A stretch of 62,245 nucleotides of DNA from Streptomyces sp. (GCF_031181555.1 NZ_JAPSKQ010000014.1:1-62245); one strand, 5' to 3'; positions 1 through 8,975 are shown, counted from the stretch's first letter. The notes: generated by a model from the sequence alone, not told the origin. Program-made: numbers and translations.

Positions 1-14
1 CGCAGGAGGTCGTC

Positions 15-1226
15 GTGGAGACTCCGGGGTCGCAGTCGTCGCTGCACCGAGCCAACCTGGAGCGGGTCGTCCGAGCAGTACGTCTTGCGGGTTCCCTCAC
101 CCAGGCCGAGATCGCGAGGACGACGGGTCTGTCCGCGGCGACGGTCTCCAACATCGTCCGGGAACTGAAGGACGGCGGAACGGTCGAGGTCACGCCCACG
201 TCGGCGGGCGGACGCCGGGCCCGCAGCGTCTCGTTGAGCGGGGACGCCGGCATCGTCATCGGCGTCGACTTCGGGCACACCCATCTGCGGGTCGCGGTCG
301 GGAACCTCGCTCATCAGGTGCTGGCCGAGGAGGCCGAGCCGCTGGACGTGGACGCCTCCTCGACGCAGGGCTTCGACCGGGCGGAACAGCTGGTCAACCG
401 GCTGATCGAGGCCACCGGGGTGGACCGCGCCAAGATCGCCGGAGTCGGTCTCGGCGTGCCGGGGCCGATCGACGTGGAGTCCGGGAGCCTGGGCTCGACC
501 GCGATCCTGCCGGGCTGGACCGGCACCAAGCCCGCCGAGGAGCTGCGGGGGCGGCTCGGCGTGCCGGTGCACGTGGACAACGACGCCAACCTCGGCGCGC
601 TCGGCGAGATGGTCTGGGGCAGCGGCCGCGGCGTGCGCGACCTGGCGTACATCAAGGTCGCCAGCGGTGTCGGCGCGGGCCTGGTGATCAGCGGGAAGAT
701 CTACCGCGGTCCCGGCGGCACCGCGGGGGAAATCGGACATATTACACTCGATGAATCCGGCCCCGTCTGCCGCTGCGGCAATCGCGGCTGCCTGGAGACC
801 TTCGCGGCCGCGCGCTATGTGCTGCCGCTGCTCCAGCCCAGTCACGGCACCGACCTGACGATGGAAGGCGTCGTACGGCTGGCGCGGGACGGGGACCCGG
901 GCTGCCGTCGGGTGATCGCCGACGTCGGCCGCCACATCGGCATGGGAGTCGCCAATCTCTGCAACCTGCTGAACCCGAGCCGGGTGGTCCTGGGCGGCGA
1001 TCTCGCCGAGGCCGGCGAGCTGGTGCTCGGGCCGATCAGGGAGTCCGTCGGCCGCTACGCGATCCCCAGCGCGGCGCGCCAACTGTCCGTTCTTCCCGGG
1101 GCACTTGGGGGTCGTGCGGAGGTGCTCGGAGCGCTCGCCCTCGCCCTCAGCGAGATGGGTGATTCGACCCTTTTGGACGGCACCGCGACCGGTTCGCTCG
1201 CGGCGGCGACCCCTGTCTTCACTTAG
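15..1226 (+). CDS. rok7B7: ROK-family transcriptional regulator (Rok7B7-like)
   Basis: A 403-residue DNA-binding sugar-responsive regulator. A winged helix-turn-helix lies at about residues 15-62 (TQAEIARTTGLSAATVSNIV). A ROK/actin-like ATPase-fold domain follows, with GVDFGHT at about 83 and DNDAN at about 184. The ROK zinc motif CRCGNRGCLE sits near 252-261, with the upstream GEIGH histidine. The GTG start has AGGAGGT five bases upstream. Its neighbours are xylFGH, then dxs; this order matches Rok7B7 (SCO6008) of S. coelicolor, a family member known to affect xylose use, carbon catabolite repression and antibiotic production. The symbol rests on synteny and domain order, not on an alignment. 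Codons around bases 730-760 are unusually A/T-ended. Confidence 0.93.
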   Translation: METPGSQSSLHRANLERVVRAVRLAGSLTQAEIARTTGLSAATVSNIVRELKDGGTVEVTPTSAGGRRARSVSLSGDAGIVIGVDFGHTHLRVAVGNLAHQVLAEEAEPLDVDASSTQGFDRAEQLVNRLIEATGVDRAKIAGVGLGVPGPIDVESGSLGSTAILPGWTGTKPAEELRGRLGVPVHVDNDANLGALGEMVWGSGRGVRDLAYIKVASGVGAGLVISGKIYRGPGGTAGEIGHITLDESGPVCRCGNRGCLETFAAARYVLPLLQPSHGTDLTMEGVVRLARDGDPGCRRVIADVGRHIGMGVANLCNLLNPSRVVLGGDLAEAGELVLGPIRESVGRYAIPSAARQLSVLPGALGGRAEVLGALALALSEMGDSTLLDGTATGSLAAATPVFT

Positions 1227-1232
1227 AGAACG

Positions 1233-1250
1233 GATGGCACCGTTGCCATC
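1233..1250. promoter_or_regulatory. Inverted repeat GATGGCA-N4-TGCCATC upstream of xylF
   Basis: A perfect 7-bp dyad with a 4-base spacer begins 7 bases after the ROK gene stop. It could be a short terminator for that gene or an operator in the xylF promoter region. There is no T-run, which is usual for Streptomyces and does not decide between the two. Confidence 0.5.
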
Positions 1251-1260
1251 TCGTTAAGGA

Positions 1261-1273
1261 TTTACTTCTTGAC
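1261..1273 (+). promoter_or_regulatory. Candidate Rok7B7 binding site upstream of xylF
   Basis: The 13-mer TTTACTTCTTGAC fits the degenerate consensus TTKAMKHSTTSAV that I recall being reported for Rok7B7 at xylose genes. It lies 75 bases before the xylF start. Its end overlaps a -35-like TTGACG (1269-1274), so a bound regulator would interfere with promoter access. The match is seen directly; the consensus is from memory. Confidence 0.55.
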
Positions 1274-1348
1274 GTCGCACGTGTGGCCGAGTTGACTTCC
1301 AGCCACCTCGGCCGCAACGACGCGGCCTCGTCAGGGAGGTTTGTAGAA

Positions 1349-2461
1349 GTGAACACGCGTATGCGTCGTGCCGCCGTCGCCATCGCCGCGGGTGCGATGG
1401 CCGTCTCGCTCGCCGCCTGTGGCAGCGCCAAGGAGTCGGGCGACAAGAAGGACTCCGGCGACTCCGCCGCCAAGGGCGACAACATCAAGGTCGGTCTGCT
1501 CCTGCCGGAGAACCAGACCGCACGGTACGAGAAGTTCGACAAGCCCTTGATCGAGAAGAAGGTCAAGGAGCTCACGAACAACAAGGGCGAGGTCGTCTAC
1601 GCCAACGCCAAGCAGGACGCCAGCCTGCAGAACCAGCAGGTCGACACGATGGTGACCAACAAGGTCGACGTGCTGATCGTGGACGCGGTGGACTCCAAGG
1701 CCATCGCCGGCTCGGTCAAGAAGGCCAAGGACGCGGGCATCCCGGTCGTCGCCTACGACCGCCTGGCCGAGGGCCCGATCGACGCCTACACCTCGTTCGA
1801 CAACGTGACCGTCGGCAAGACCCAGGGCGAGGCCCTGCTGGAGGCGCTGGGCGACAAGGCCAAGGACGGCCAGATCGTCATGATGAACGGGTCCGCCACC
1901 GACCCGAACGCCGCCCAGTTCAAGGAGGGCGCGCACTCCGTCCTCGACGGCAAGGTGAAGATCGGCCGCGAGTACGACACCAAGGAGTGGAAGCCGGAGA
2001 ACGCCAACGCCAACATGGAGGGCGCCATCTCCGCCCTCGGCAAGAAGAAGATCGTCGGCGTCTACTCCGCCAACGACGGCATGGCGGGCGGCATCATCAC
2101 CGCGCTGAAGGCCGCCGGCATCGACAACATCCCGGTCACCGGCCAGGACGCCGAACTCGCGGGTGTGCAGCGCATCGTCACCGGTGAGCAGTACATGAGC
2201 GTCTACAAGCCGTACCCGCAGGAGGCCGACGTCGCCGCGGAGATGGCCGTCGCGCTCGCCCAGGGCAAGTCGCTGGACTCCATCGCCAAGGACAAGGTCG
2301 ACAGCCCCACCAACAAGGGCATCCCCGCGGTCCTGGTCCCGGTCGTGTCGCTGACCCAGGACAACATCAAGGACACCGTGATCAAGGACGGCATCTACAC
2401 CGTCCAGGAGATCTGCGCGGGCAAGTACAAGGCCGCCTGCGACAAGATCGGTCTGAAGTAA
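1349..2461 (+). CDS. xylF: Xylose ABC transporter substrate-binding lipoprotein
   Basis: A 370-residue lipoprotein that captures D-xylose (or a close pentose) outside the membrane and delivers it to XylGH. After a short arginine-containing N-terminus comes a hydrophobic segment ending in the lipobox LAAC, then a charged Gly/Ser/Lys linker and a periplasmic-binding-protein type 1 (ribose/xylose-like) fold (VGLLLPENQ, YDRLAEGPIDAY, GQDAELAGVQRI). The GTG at 1349 is chosen over the in-frame start 66 bases upstream because GGGAGGT lies 8 bases before it and the signal peptide then starts normally. It is the first gene of xylFGH, 122 bases downstream of the ROK regulator. Confidence 0.92.
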   Translation: MNTRMRRAAVAIAAGAMAVSLAACGSAKESGDKKDSGDSAAKGDNIKVGLLLPENQTARYEKFDKPLIEKKVKELTNNKGEVVYANAKQDASLQNQQVDTMVTNKVDVLIVDAVDSKAIAGSVKKAKDAGIPVVAYDRLAEGPIDAYTSFDNVTVGKTQGEALLEALGDKAKDGQIVMMNGSATDPNAAQFKEGAHSVLDGKVKIGREYDTKEWKPENANANMEGAISALGKKKIVGVYSANDGMAGGIITALKAAGIDNIPVTGQDAELAGVQRIVTGEQYMSVYKPYPQEADVAAEMAVALAQGKSLDSIAKDKVDSPTNKGIPAVLVPVVSLTQDNIKDTVIKDGIYTVQEICAGKYKAACDKIGLK

Positions 2462-2474
2462 GCAGTCCCCGAGT

Positions 2475-2583
2475 CCCGTGACACACACGGGAGTCCGTGA
2501 CCGGACTGCCGTACGGGACCGACTGCCACGCGCTCCGCCGGCGCCCCGCACACACCAGCCCCGCAAGCTACGCGGGGCGCCGG
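2475..2583 (+). promoter_or_regulatory. Three-hairpin intercistronic region between xylF and xylG
   Basis: The 188-base gap holds CCCGTG/CACGGG (2475-2480/2486-2491), AGTCCG/CGGACT (2492-2497/2502-2507) and a 12-bp GC stem (2538-2549/2572-2583). Inside the last loop, CCCCGC at 2559-2564 can instead pair with 2572-2577. Two 5' arms therefore compete for one 3' arm. Structures in this position often protect the abundant binding-protein message or reduce read-through to the ATPase and permease genes. Confidence 0.6.
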
Positions 2584-2649
2584 ACGGAACACCCCCCAAA
2601 TTCTCTGCACAACCTCCCGCCGGGTCAGGCGGCGAAGGAGATGGTTCAC

Positions 2650-3432
2650 GTGTCCGCTACGCCCGTGCTGGCGTTGCGCGGGGTCTCCAAGCGGTTCGGT
2701 GCCGTCCAGGCGCTCACCGACGTAGAGCTTGAGGTCCACGCCGGTGAGGTGGTCGCCCTGGTGGGCGACAACGGCGCCGGAAAGTCCACGCTGGTCAAGA
2801 CGATCGCCGGCGTGCACCCCATCGATGAGGGATCCATCGAGTGGGAAGGCAAGACCGTCACGATCAACAAGCCGCACGACGCCCAGAACCTGGGCATCGC
2901 GACGGTCTACCAGGACCTCGCGCTGTGCGACAACATCGATGTCGTCGGCAACCTCTACCTGGGCCGGGAGATCCGCAAGCGCGGCGTCCTGGACGAGGTG
3001 GAGATGGAGCGCCGCTCGCGCGAACTCCTCGACACCCTCTCGATCCGCATCCCGAGCGTCCGGATCCCGATCGCCTCCCTCTCCGGCGGTCAGCGCCAGG
3101 TCGTGGCCATCGCCCGGTCCATGCTCGGCGAGCCCAAGCTGGTGATCCTCGACGAGCCCACCGCCGCCCTCGGCGTCGAGCAGACCGCCCAGGTCCTCGA
3201 CCTGGTCGAGCGGCTGCGCGAGCGCGGCCACGCGGTGATCCTCATCAGCCACAACATGGCCGATGTGAAGGCCGTGGCGGACAAGGTCGCCGTGCTGCGC
3301 CTCGGGCGCAACAACGGTGTGTTCGAGGTCAAGTCGACCTCGCAGGAAGAAATCATCTCCGCCATCACGGGCGCCACGGACAACGCCGTGACCCGTCGTG
3401 CGGCGCGCACCAATGGGGAGATCAAGAAGTGA
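2650..3432 (+). CDS. xylG: Xylose ABC transporter ATP-binding protein (single-domain)
   Basis: A 260-residue cytoplasmic ATPase that powers import through XylH. It shows Walker A GDNGAGKST (about residues 38-46), a Q-loop (VYQDLAL), the signature LSGGQRQ, Walker B LVILDEPTA and the H-loop LISHN. The GTG at 2650 is preferred to ATG 2641: the AAGGAG motif abuts the ATG but is 9 bases from the GTG. E. coli XylG is a fused double ATPase of about 510 residues; this one carries a single cassette, as in the FrcA-like branch of carbohydrate importers, so it presumably works as a homodimer. It overlaps xylH by four bases (GTGA). Confidence 0.92.
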   Translation: MSATPVLALRGVSKRFGAVQALTDVELEVHAGEVVALVGDNGAGKSTLVKTIAGVHPIDEGSIEWEGKTVTINKPHDAQNLGIATVYQDLALCDNIDVVGNLYLGREIRKRGVLDEVEMERRSRELLDTLSIRIPSVRIPIASLSGGQRQVVAIARSMLGEPKLVILDEPTAALGVEQTAQVLDLVERLRERGHAVILISHNMADVKAVADKVAVLRLGRNNGVFEVKSTSQEEIISAITGATDNAVTRRAARTNGEIKK

Positions 3433-4721
3433 GCACCGAAAAGACCACGACGCCCGCCGAGGACCACGTCGTGGAGAACCCCGAGGCGGCCGCCGCCGCG
3501 GTCCCGGTCGTCGACCCCCGGCTGCTGGTGCGCGAGCAGGGCTTCGCGGGCTACGTCACCGAGTTCAAGCGGAAGATGAAGTCCGGTGACCTGGGCTCCA
3601 TTCCCGTCGTCATCGGCCTGCTGGTCATCTGGGCCATCTTCACCGGCCTGAACTCCAACTTCCTCACCGCCGGAAACTTCTCCGACATGTCCGTCGCCAT
3701 GGTCGGCACGGGCATGATCGCCGTCGGTATCGTCTTCGTCCTGCTGCTCGGCGAGATCGACCTGTCGGTCGGCTCGGTCAGCGGTGTCGCGGGCGCCACC
3801 TTCGCGGTGCTGAGCGTCACCAACGGCATGAACGAGTGGCTCGCCTTCGTGCTGGCCATCCTCACCGGCACGGTGGCCGGCGCGATCCACGGCTTCTTCT
3901 TCGCCAAGGTCGGCGTTCCGGCGTTCGCCGTCACCCTGGCCGGCCTGCTGTTCTGGAACGGCTTCATGCTCCAGATCCTGGGCGACAACGGCACCATCAA
4001 CCTCGACTCCGAGGGCGTGGTCGCCAAGCTGACCAGCTACTACTTCTCCGACGTGGCCGCCGCCTACGGCCTGGCGATCGTCGTGACGGCGGCGTACTTC
4101 CTCACCGCCTTCTTCGACAACCGCCGCCGCGAGGCCGCCGGTGTGCCGTCCCGGCCGCTGAACGAGATCATCGTGCGGACCGTGCTGCTCGCCGTCCTCG
4201 CGTTCGTCGTGGCGATCGTCTTCAACCAGTACAAGGGCCTGCCGCTGGCCGTGGTGATCTTCCTCGCGGTCCTGCTGGTCACGGACTTCGTGCTGCGCCG
4301 CACCGCCTACGGCCGCAAGGTCTTCGCCCTGGGCGGCAGCGTCGAGGCGTCCCGCCGGGCCGGCATCAACGTGGCCGCGGTCCGGATCTCGGTCTTCGCG
4401 ATCGCCGGTACCTTCGCCGCGCTCGGCGGTCTGTTCATCGCCTCGAAGATCGCCTCCGCCAACCAGGGCGCCGGCGGTGGTGACCTGCTGATGAACGCCA
4501 TCGCCGCCGCGGTGATCGGTGGCACGTCCCTCTTCGGCGGCCGCGGCCGCACGTGGAACGCGCTGCTCGGTGTGATGGTGATCGTCTCCATCCAGTACGG
4601 CCTCGCCCTGGAGGGCATCGCCTCCCCGGTGCAGTACATGATCACCGGTGGCGTGCTGCTGGCGACGGTCGTCATCGACGCGGTCACCCGCAAGACGCAG
4701 AAGACGGCCGGCCGCGCCTAG
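3429..4721 (+). CDS. xylH: Xylose ABC transporter permease
   Basis: A 430-residue inner-membrane permease of the BPD_transp_2 (ribose/xylose) type. After about 55 cytoplasmic residues rich in Glu, Ala and Val come roughly ten hydrophobic segments, beginning IPVVIGLLVIWAIFTGL. Family motifs include LLGEIDLSVGSVSG and GRKVFALGGSVEASRRAGI, the latter being the cytoplasmic loop that contacts the ATPase. GGTSLFGGRG is near the end. The GTG start overlaps the xylG stop (GTGA), indicating translational coupling. It is the last gene of xylFGH and is followed by a stem-loop. Confidence 0.92.
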   Translation: MSTEKTTTPAEDHVVENPEAAAAAVPVVDPRLLVREQGFAGYVTEFKRKMKSGDLGSIPVVIGLLVIWAIFTGLNSNFLTAGNFSDMSVAMVGTGMIAVGIVFVLLLGEIDLSVGSVSGVAGATFAVLSVTNGMNEWLAFVLAILTGTVAGAIHGFFFAKVGVPAFAVTLAGLLFWNGFMLQILGDNGTINLDSEGVVAKLTSYYFSDVAAAYGLAIVVTAAYFLTAFFDNRRREAAGVPSRPLNEIIVRTVLLAVLAFVVAIVFNQYKGLPLAVVIFLAVLLVTDFVLRRTAYGRKVFALGGSVEASRRAGINVAAVRISVFAIAGTFAALGGLFIASKIASANQGAGGGDLLMNAIAAAVIGGTSLFGGRGRTWNALLGVMVIVSIQYGLALEGIASPVQYMITGGVLLATVVIDAVTRKTQKTAGRA

Positions 4722-4742
4722 GCCCCGTCCCTCGCGGTCCCG

Positions 4743-4770
4743 TGCCCGGCACCCACGGCGGTGCCGGGTA
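4743..4770 (+). terminator. Stem-loop after xylH
   Basis: CCCGGCACC (4745-4753) pairs with GGTGCCGGG (4760-4768) around a 6-base loop, with two more closing pairs including a G-U. It lies 21 bases after the xylH stop and before dxs, so it probably ends the xylose transcript. Confidence 0.7.
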
Positions 4771-4915
4771 CGGCCATGTCATGGGACAGGGCGATCCCGG
4801 GTACTGCCGAACGCGTGACGCACGACGCACCGCCCGGGCACCGCCCGCAGGAGCGGAACATTAGACTCGACGAGCCCGGCAACAGCTCGATCAGCTCTAC
4901 TGCAAGGAGGCACGG

Positions 4916-6847
4916 GTGCCGCTGCTGACCCGCATCAGGGGACCGCGCGATCTGGACCGGCTCAGCCCGGAGGAGCTCGACCGGCTGGCCGGGGAGATCC
5001 GGACCTTCCTCGTCGACGCGGTCTCCAAGACCGGCGGCCACCTCGGCCCCAACCTCGGTGTGGTGGAGCTCACCATCGCCCTGCACCGGGTCTTCGAGTC
5101 GCCCAAGGACAAGGTCCTGTGGGACACCGGCCACCAGTCCTACGTGCACAAGCTGCTGACCGGCCGGCAGGACTTCTCCAGGCTGAAGATGAAGGGCGGC
5201 CTGTCCGGCTACCCCTCGCAGGCGGAGTCCGAGCACGACGTCATCGAGAACAGCCACGCCTCCACCGTCCTCGGCTGGGCCGACGGCATCGCCAAGGCCA
5301 ACCAGCTGAAGAAACGCGACAGCCACGTCGTCGCGGTCATCGGCGACGGCGCGCTCACCGGCGGCATGGCCTGGGAGGCGCTGAACAACATCGCCGACGC
5401 CAAGGACCGCCCGCTCGTCATCGTCGTCAACGACAACGAGCGCTCCTACGCGCCCACCATCGGCGGCCTCGCCAACCACCTGGCGACCCTGCGCACCACC
5501 GACGGTTACGAGCGCTTCCTGGCCCGCACCAGGGACCTCCTGGAGCGCACCCCGGTCGTCGGCCGCCCCCTCTACGACACCCTGCACGGAGCCAAGAAGG
5601 GCCTGAAGGACTTCATCGCTCCGCAGGGCATGTTCGAGGACCTCGGCCTGAAGTATGTCGGCCCCATCGACGGCCACGACATCGAGGCACTGGAGTCCGC
5701 CCTGGCCCGCGCCAAGCGCTTCGGCGGCCCGGTGATCGTGCACTGCCTCACCGAGAAGGGCCGCGGCTACCAGCCCGCCCTGGCGGACGAGGCCGACCGC
5801 TTCCACGCCGTCGGCAAGATCCACCCCGACACGGGTCTGCCGATCGCCTCCTCCGGCGCCGACTGGACCTCCGTCTTCGGCGACGAGATGGTCAAACTGG
5901 GCGAGGAGCGCGAGGACATCGTCGCCATCACCGCCGCGATGCTCCAGCCGGTCGGCCTCGACAAGTTCGCCAAGCGCTTCCCCGAGCGGGTCTACGACGT
6001 CGGCATCGCCGAGCAGCACGGCGCCGTCTCCGCGGCGGGCCTGGCCCACGCCGGCGTGCACCCCGTCTTCGCCGTGTACGCCACCTTCCTCAACCGCGCC
6101 TTCGACCAGGTCCTGATGGACGTGGCCCTGCACAAGTGCGGCGTGACGTTCGTCCTCGACCGGGCCGGCATCACCGGCACCGACGGCGCCTCCCACAACG
6201 GCATGTGGGACATGTCGATCCTCCAGGTGGTCCCCGGGCTGCGCCTGGCCGCCCCGCGCGACGCCGACCAGGTCCGCGCCCAGCTGCGCGAGGCCGTCGC
6301 CGTCGAGGACGCCCCGACCGTCGTGCGCTTCTCCAAGGGCGCCGTCGGCCCCGCCGTGCCCGCCGTGGGCCGCGTCGGCGGCATGGACGTGCTGCGCGAG
6401 TCCGGCACCGACGCCCCCGACGTCCTGCTGGTCTCCGTGGGCGCCCTCGCCCCGATGTGCCTGGAGGTCGCCGCCCTCCTCGACCGGCAGGGCATCTCCA
6501 CCACCGTCGTCGACCCGCGCTGGGTCAAGCCCGTCGACGAGGCCATGGCCCCGCTCGCGGAGAAGCACCGCGTCGTCGTCACCGTCGAGGACAACTCCCG
6601 CGTCGGTGGCGTCGGCTCCGCCATCGCCCAGGCCCTGCGCGACGCCGGCGTCGACGTGCCGCTGCGCGACTTCGGCATCCCGCCGCGCTTCCTCGACCAC
6701 GCCTCCCGCGCCGAGGTCCTGGCCGAGATCGGGCTCACCGCCCCCGACATCGCCCGCCAGGTCACCGGCCTGGTGGCCAAGCTGGACGGCAGGTACGAGC
6801 GCTCCACGGCCGACGCCGTCGACTCGGTGGAACCCGCCCGCGACTGA
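4916..6847 (+). CDS. dxs: 1-deoxy-D-xylulose-5-phosphate synthase
   Basis: A 643-residue thiamine-diphosphate enzyme that condenses pyruvate with glyceraldehyde 3-phosphate, the first step of the MEP isoprenoid pathway. The transketolase-like N-terminal half carries [13 protein letters not shown] and the ThDP/Mg motif GDGALTGG...VNDN. The pyrimidine-binding domain has YVGPIDGHD and VGIAEQHG, which contains the catalytic Glu. [15 protein letters not shown] and a C-terminal transketolase domain ([16 protein letters not shown]) follow. Length is normal. The GTG start has AAGGAGG seven bases upstream. A 194-base gap with a stem-loop separates it from xylH, so it is probably transcribed on its own. 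It may be one of two dxs copies, as in some streptomycetes, but the second copy is not in this window. Confidence 0.96.
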   Translation: MPLLTRIRGPRDLDRLSPEELDRLAGEIRTFLVDAVSKTGGHLGPNLGVVELTIALHRVFESPKDKVLWDTGHQSYVHKLLTGRQDFSRLKMKGGLSGYPSQAESEHDVIENSHASTVLGWADGIAKANQLKKRDSHVVAVIGDGALTGGMAWEALNNIADAKDRPLVIVVNDNERSYAPTIGGLANHLATLRTTDGYERFLARTRDLLERTPVVGRPLYDTLHGAKKGLKDFIAPQGMFEDLGLKYVGPIDGHDIEALESALARAKRFGGPVIVHCLTEKGRGYQPALADEADRFHAVGKIHPDTGLPIASSGADWTSVFGDEMVKLGEEREDIVAITAAMLQPVGLDKFAKRFPERVYDVGIAEQHGAVSAAGLAHAGVHPVFAVYATFLNRAFDQVLMDVALHKCGVTFVLDRAGITGTDGASHNGMWDMSILQVVPGLRLAAPRDADQVRAQLREAVAVEDAPTVVRFSKGAVGPAVPAVGRVGGMDVLRESGTDAPDVLLVSVGALAPMCLEVAALLDRQGISTTVVDPRWVKPVDEAMAPLAEKHRVVVTVEDNSRVGGVGSAIAQALRDAGVDVPLRDFGIPPRFLDHASRAEVLAEIGLTAPDIARQVTGLVAKLDGRYERSTADAVDSVEPARD

Positions 6848-6868
6848 ACGGCCCCCCCACGCGTCGCC

Positions 6869-6918
6869 CGGATGGGCCGCCCGTGCCACCGTGAAGAGTG
6901 GTGCGGGCGGCCCATCCG
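6869..6918 (+). terminator. Strong stem-loop after dxs
   Basis: A perfect 15-bp stem (6869-6883 with 6904-6918) continues inward through six more pairs, two of them G-U, leaving an 8-base loop. It starts 22 bases after the dxs stop and is among the strongest hairpins in the window. Confidence 0.85.
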
Positions 6919-6997
6919 CGTGACGGCTCCCGCGCCGGGGCATTCGACCTACGCCCCCTCTCGATCATGTCGAGGACGACAAGCGTGGGAGGTACCC

Positions 6998-8521
6998 GTG
7001 ACAAGCCCCCTCTTCCGGACGAAGAAGGTCGAGCAGTCCATCCTCGACACCGAGGAGCCGGAGCACGCGCTCAAGAAATCCTTGTCCGCGCTGGACCTGA
7101 CCGTCTTCGGCGTCGGCGTCATCATCGGCACCGGCATCTTCGTCCTCACCGGTACGGTCGCCAAGAACAACGCCGGGCCCGCGGTGGCCCTGGCCTTCGC
7201 GGCGGCCGGTGTCGTCTGCGCGCTCGCCGCGCTCTGCTACGCCGAGTTCGCCTCCACCGTCCCGGTGGCGGGCTCCGCCTACACCTTCTCGTACGCGTCC
7301 CTCGGTGAGCTGCCCGCGTGGATCATCGGCTGGGACCTGGTCCTGGAGTTCGCGCTCGGCACGGCGGTGGTGGCCGTCGGCTGGTCGGGCTACATCCAGT
7401 CGCTCATGGGCAACGCGGGCTGGGAGATGCCCGCGGTCCTGGGCAGCCGCGAGGGCGCCGACGGCTTCGGGTTCGACATCCTCGCCGCCGTCCTGGTGCT
7501 GGTGCTCACCGGCATCCTCGTCCTCGGCATGAAGCTGTCCGCCCGGGTCACCTCGCTCGTGGTCGCCATCAAGGTGACCGTCGTCCTCGTCGTGATCGTC
7601 GCGGGTGCCTTCTTCGTCACCGCCGACAACTACGACCCGTTCGTCCCGAAGGCGCAGCCCGTGGAGGCGGGCAACAACCTCGACTCCCCGCTCATCCAGC
7701 TCATGTTCGGCTGGGCGCCGTCCAACTTCGGCGTCATGGGCATCTTCACCGCCGCCTCGGTCGTCTTCTTCGCCTTCATCGGCTTCGACATCGTCGCCAC
7801 GGCCGCCGAGGAGACCAAGAACCCGCAGCGCGACATGCCCCGCGGCATCCTCGGCTCCCTGCTCATCTGCACCGTGCTGTACGTCCTGGTGTCGATCGTC
7901 GTCACCGGCATGCAGCACTACAGCCGGCTGTCCGTGGACGCCCCGCTCGCGGACGCGTTCAAGGCCACCGGGCACCCCTGGTTCGCGGGCTTCATCAGCT
8001 TCGGAGCCGCCGTCGGCCTGACGACCGTCTGCATGATCCTGCTGCTCGGCCAGACCCGTGTGTTCTTCGCGATGAGCCGCGACGGACTGCTGCCCCGGTT
8101 CTTCTCCCGGGTCCACCCCCGGTTCAAGACCCCGCACCGGCCGACCATCCTGCTCGGCGTCGTCATCGCGGTCCTCGCGGGCTTCACCCCGCTGAACGAG
8201 CTCGCCGCGCTGGTGAACATCGGCACGCTGTTCGCCTTCGTGATCGTCGCCGTCAGCGTGATCATCCTCCGCCGGACCCGCCCCGACCTGCACCGTTCCT
8301 TCCGCACCCCCTGGGTGCCGTTCCTGCCGATCGTGTCGGTCGCCGCCTCGCTGTGGCTGATGCTGAACCTGCCCGCCGAGACCTGGGTCCGGTTCGCCGT
8401 CTGGATGGCCCTCGGCATCGTCGTCTACTTCGTCTACAGCCGGAGCCACAGCCGCCTGGCCCGCGGGGAGGAGACGACGGCCGGCGACGTCATGCGTCCC
8501 CCGGGACACGACACCCGGTGA
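6998..8521 (+). CDS. APC-family amino-acid permease (cationic amino-acid transporter type)
   Basis: A 507-residue membrane transporter with about 12 hydrophobic segments. The N-terminal half shows the APC hallmark GVGVIIGTGIFVLTG in TM1, then FAAAGVVCALAALCYAEFAS and PVAGSAYTFSYASLGELPAW, which is typical of the CAT/YfnA subgroup. FFAFIGFDIVATAAEETKNP around TM6 is also subgroup-typical and suggests import of arginine, lysine or a neutral amino acid; the substrate cannot be set from sequence. The GTG at 6998 is chosen because GGGAGG lies 5 bases upstream and the 42 codons before it overlap the dxs terminator hairpin. It is monocistronic: a terminator lies upstream and an opposing gene downstream. 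Confidence 0.9.
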   Translation: MTSPLFRTKKVEQSILDTEEPEHALKKSLSALDLTVFGVGVIIGTGIFVLTGTVAKNNAGPAVALAFAAAGVVCALAALCYAEFASTVPVAGSAYTFSYASLGELPAWIIGWDLVLEFALGTAVVAVGWSGYIQSLMGNAGWEMPAVLGSREGADGFGFDILAAVLVLVLTGILVLGMKLSARVTSLVVAIKVTVVLVVIVAGAFFVTADNYDPFVPKAQPVEAGNNLDSPLIQLMFGWAPSNFGVMGIFTAASVVFFAFIGFDIVATAAEETKNPQRDMPRGILGSLLICTVLYVLVSIVVTGMQHYSRLSVDAPLADAFKATGHPWFAGFISFGAAVGLTTVCMILLLGQTRVFFAMSRDGLLPRFFSRVHPRFKTPHRPTILLGVVIAVLAGFTPLNELAALVNIGTLFAFVIVAVSVIILRRTRPDLHRSFRTPWVPFLPIVSVAASLWLMLNLPAETWVRFAVWMALGIVVYFVYSRSHSRLARGEETTAGDVMRPPGHDTR

Positions 8522-8561
8522 CCGGGACCCTCCGTGCTCCGGCCTCGTCCTCCCCGCTTCC

Positions 8562-8933
8562 TCAGGACCGGCCGAGCACGCTGCGCGGCCCGATGACCTC
8601 GGCGGCCAACTCACCTACGCGACGCCGCAGTTCACGATCGGCGGTGACCACCAGACAGGACCGTCCGGCTGCTTCGGCGACGAGCTCGACGATCCGGTCG
8701 TCCCCGCTGCCGGGCGCCTCGTCGACCCGCACACCGGGCACGGACGCGACGCCGCGGGCCGCGCCCTCGACGACGAGCACGATCTCCACGGGAGCGTCGT
8801 GTCCCGGGACACCGTCGCGCGCCAGCCGGTCCCGCAGCCGCTCGGCCGCGCCGCGCCGGTCGCGCCACCAGCCGTCGGGGACGGAACCGACGACGTTGGC
8901 GGCGTCGATGATCACGAGTGAGGGGGCCGTCAT
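8562..8933 (-). CDS. NYN/PIN-like putative nuclease
   Basis: A 123-residue soluble protein. The N-terminus, LVIIDAANVVGSV, resembles the first acidic motif of NYN/PIN ribonucleases. A central acidic loop follows (EAPGSGDDRIVEL), then LVVTADREL, the third acidic region. Spacing of the three Asp clusters (about residues 10, 78 and 98) fits a single metal-dependent PIN-like fold, so a small RNase or RNA-binding role is likely. Similar proteins are sometimes labelled NTP pyrophosphohydrolase, but no MazG or Nudix motif is present. It stands alone, convergent with the permease and divergent from the next gene. Confidence 0.75.
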   Translation of the reverse strand: MTAPSLVIIDAANVVGSVPDGWWRDRRGAAERLRDRLARDGVPGHDAPVEIVLVVEGAARGVASVPGVRVDEAPGSGDDRIVELVAEAAGRSCLVVTADRELRRRVGELAAEVIGPRSVLGRS

Positions 8934-8975
8934 GAAGGTCAGGGTCGCACACCCCGTCGTCCTACGGTGTTGGTC

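Noticed and set aside
730..760. TTA trinucleotide in the ROK gene as a bldA codon
   Set aside because: It spans two codons (ATT ACA) and is not in the reading frame.
1283..1348. Upstream start for xylF
   Set aside because: It would place 22 non-signal residues before the lipoprotein signal and ignores the good ribosome site before GTG 1349.
4718..6943. A 741-codon minus-strand frame opposite dxs
   Set aside because: The opposite strand encodes an unmistakable Dxs; the minus-strand product is rich in Gly/Val/Asp/Ala with no domain.
8562..8933. NTP pyrophosphohydrolase label for the NYN-like gene
   Set aside because: No MazG or Nudix motif is present; the spacing of acidic residues fits NYN/PIN.
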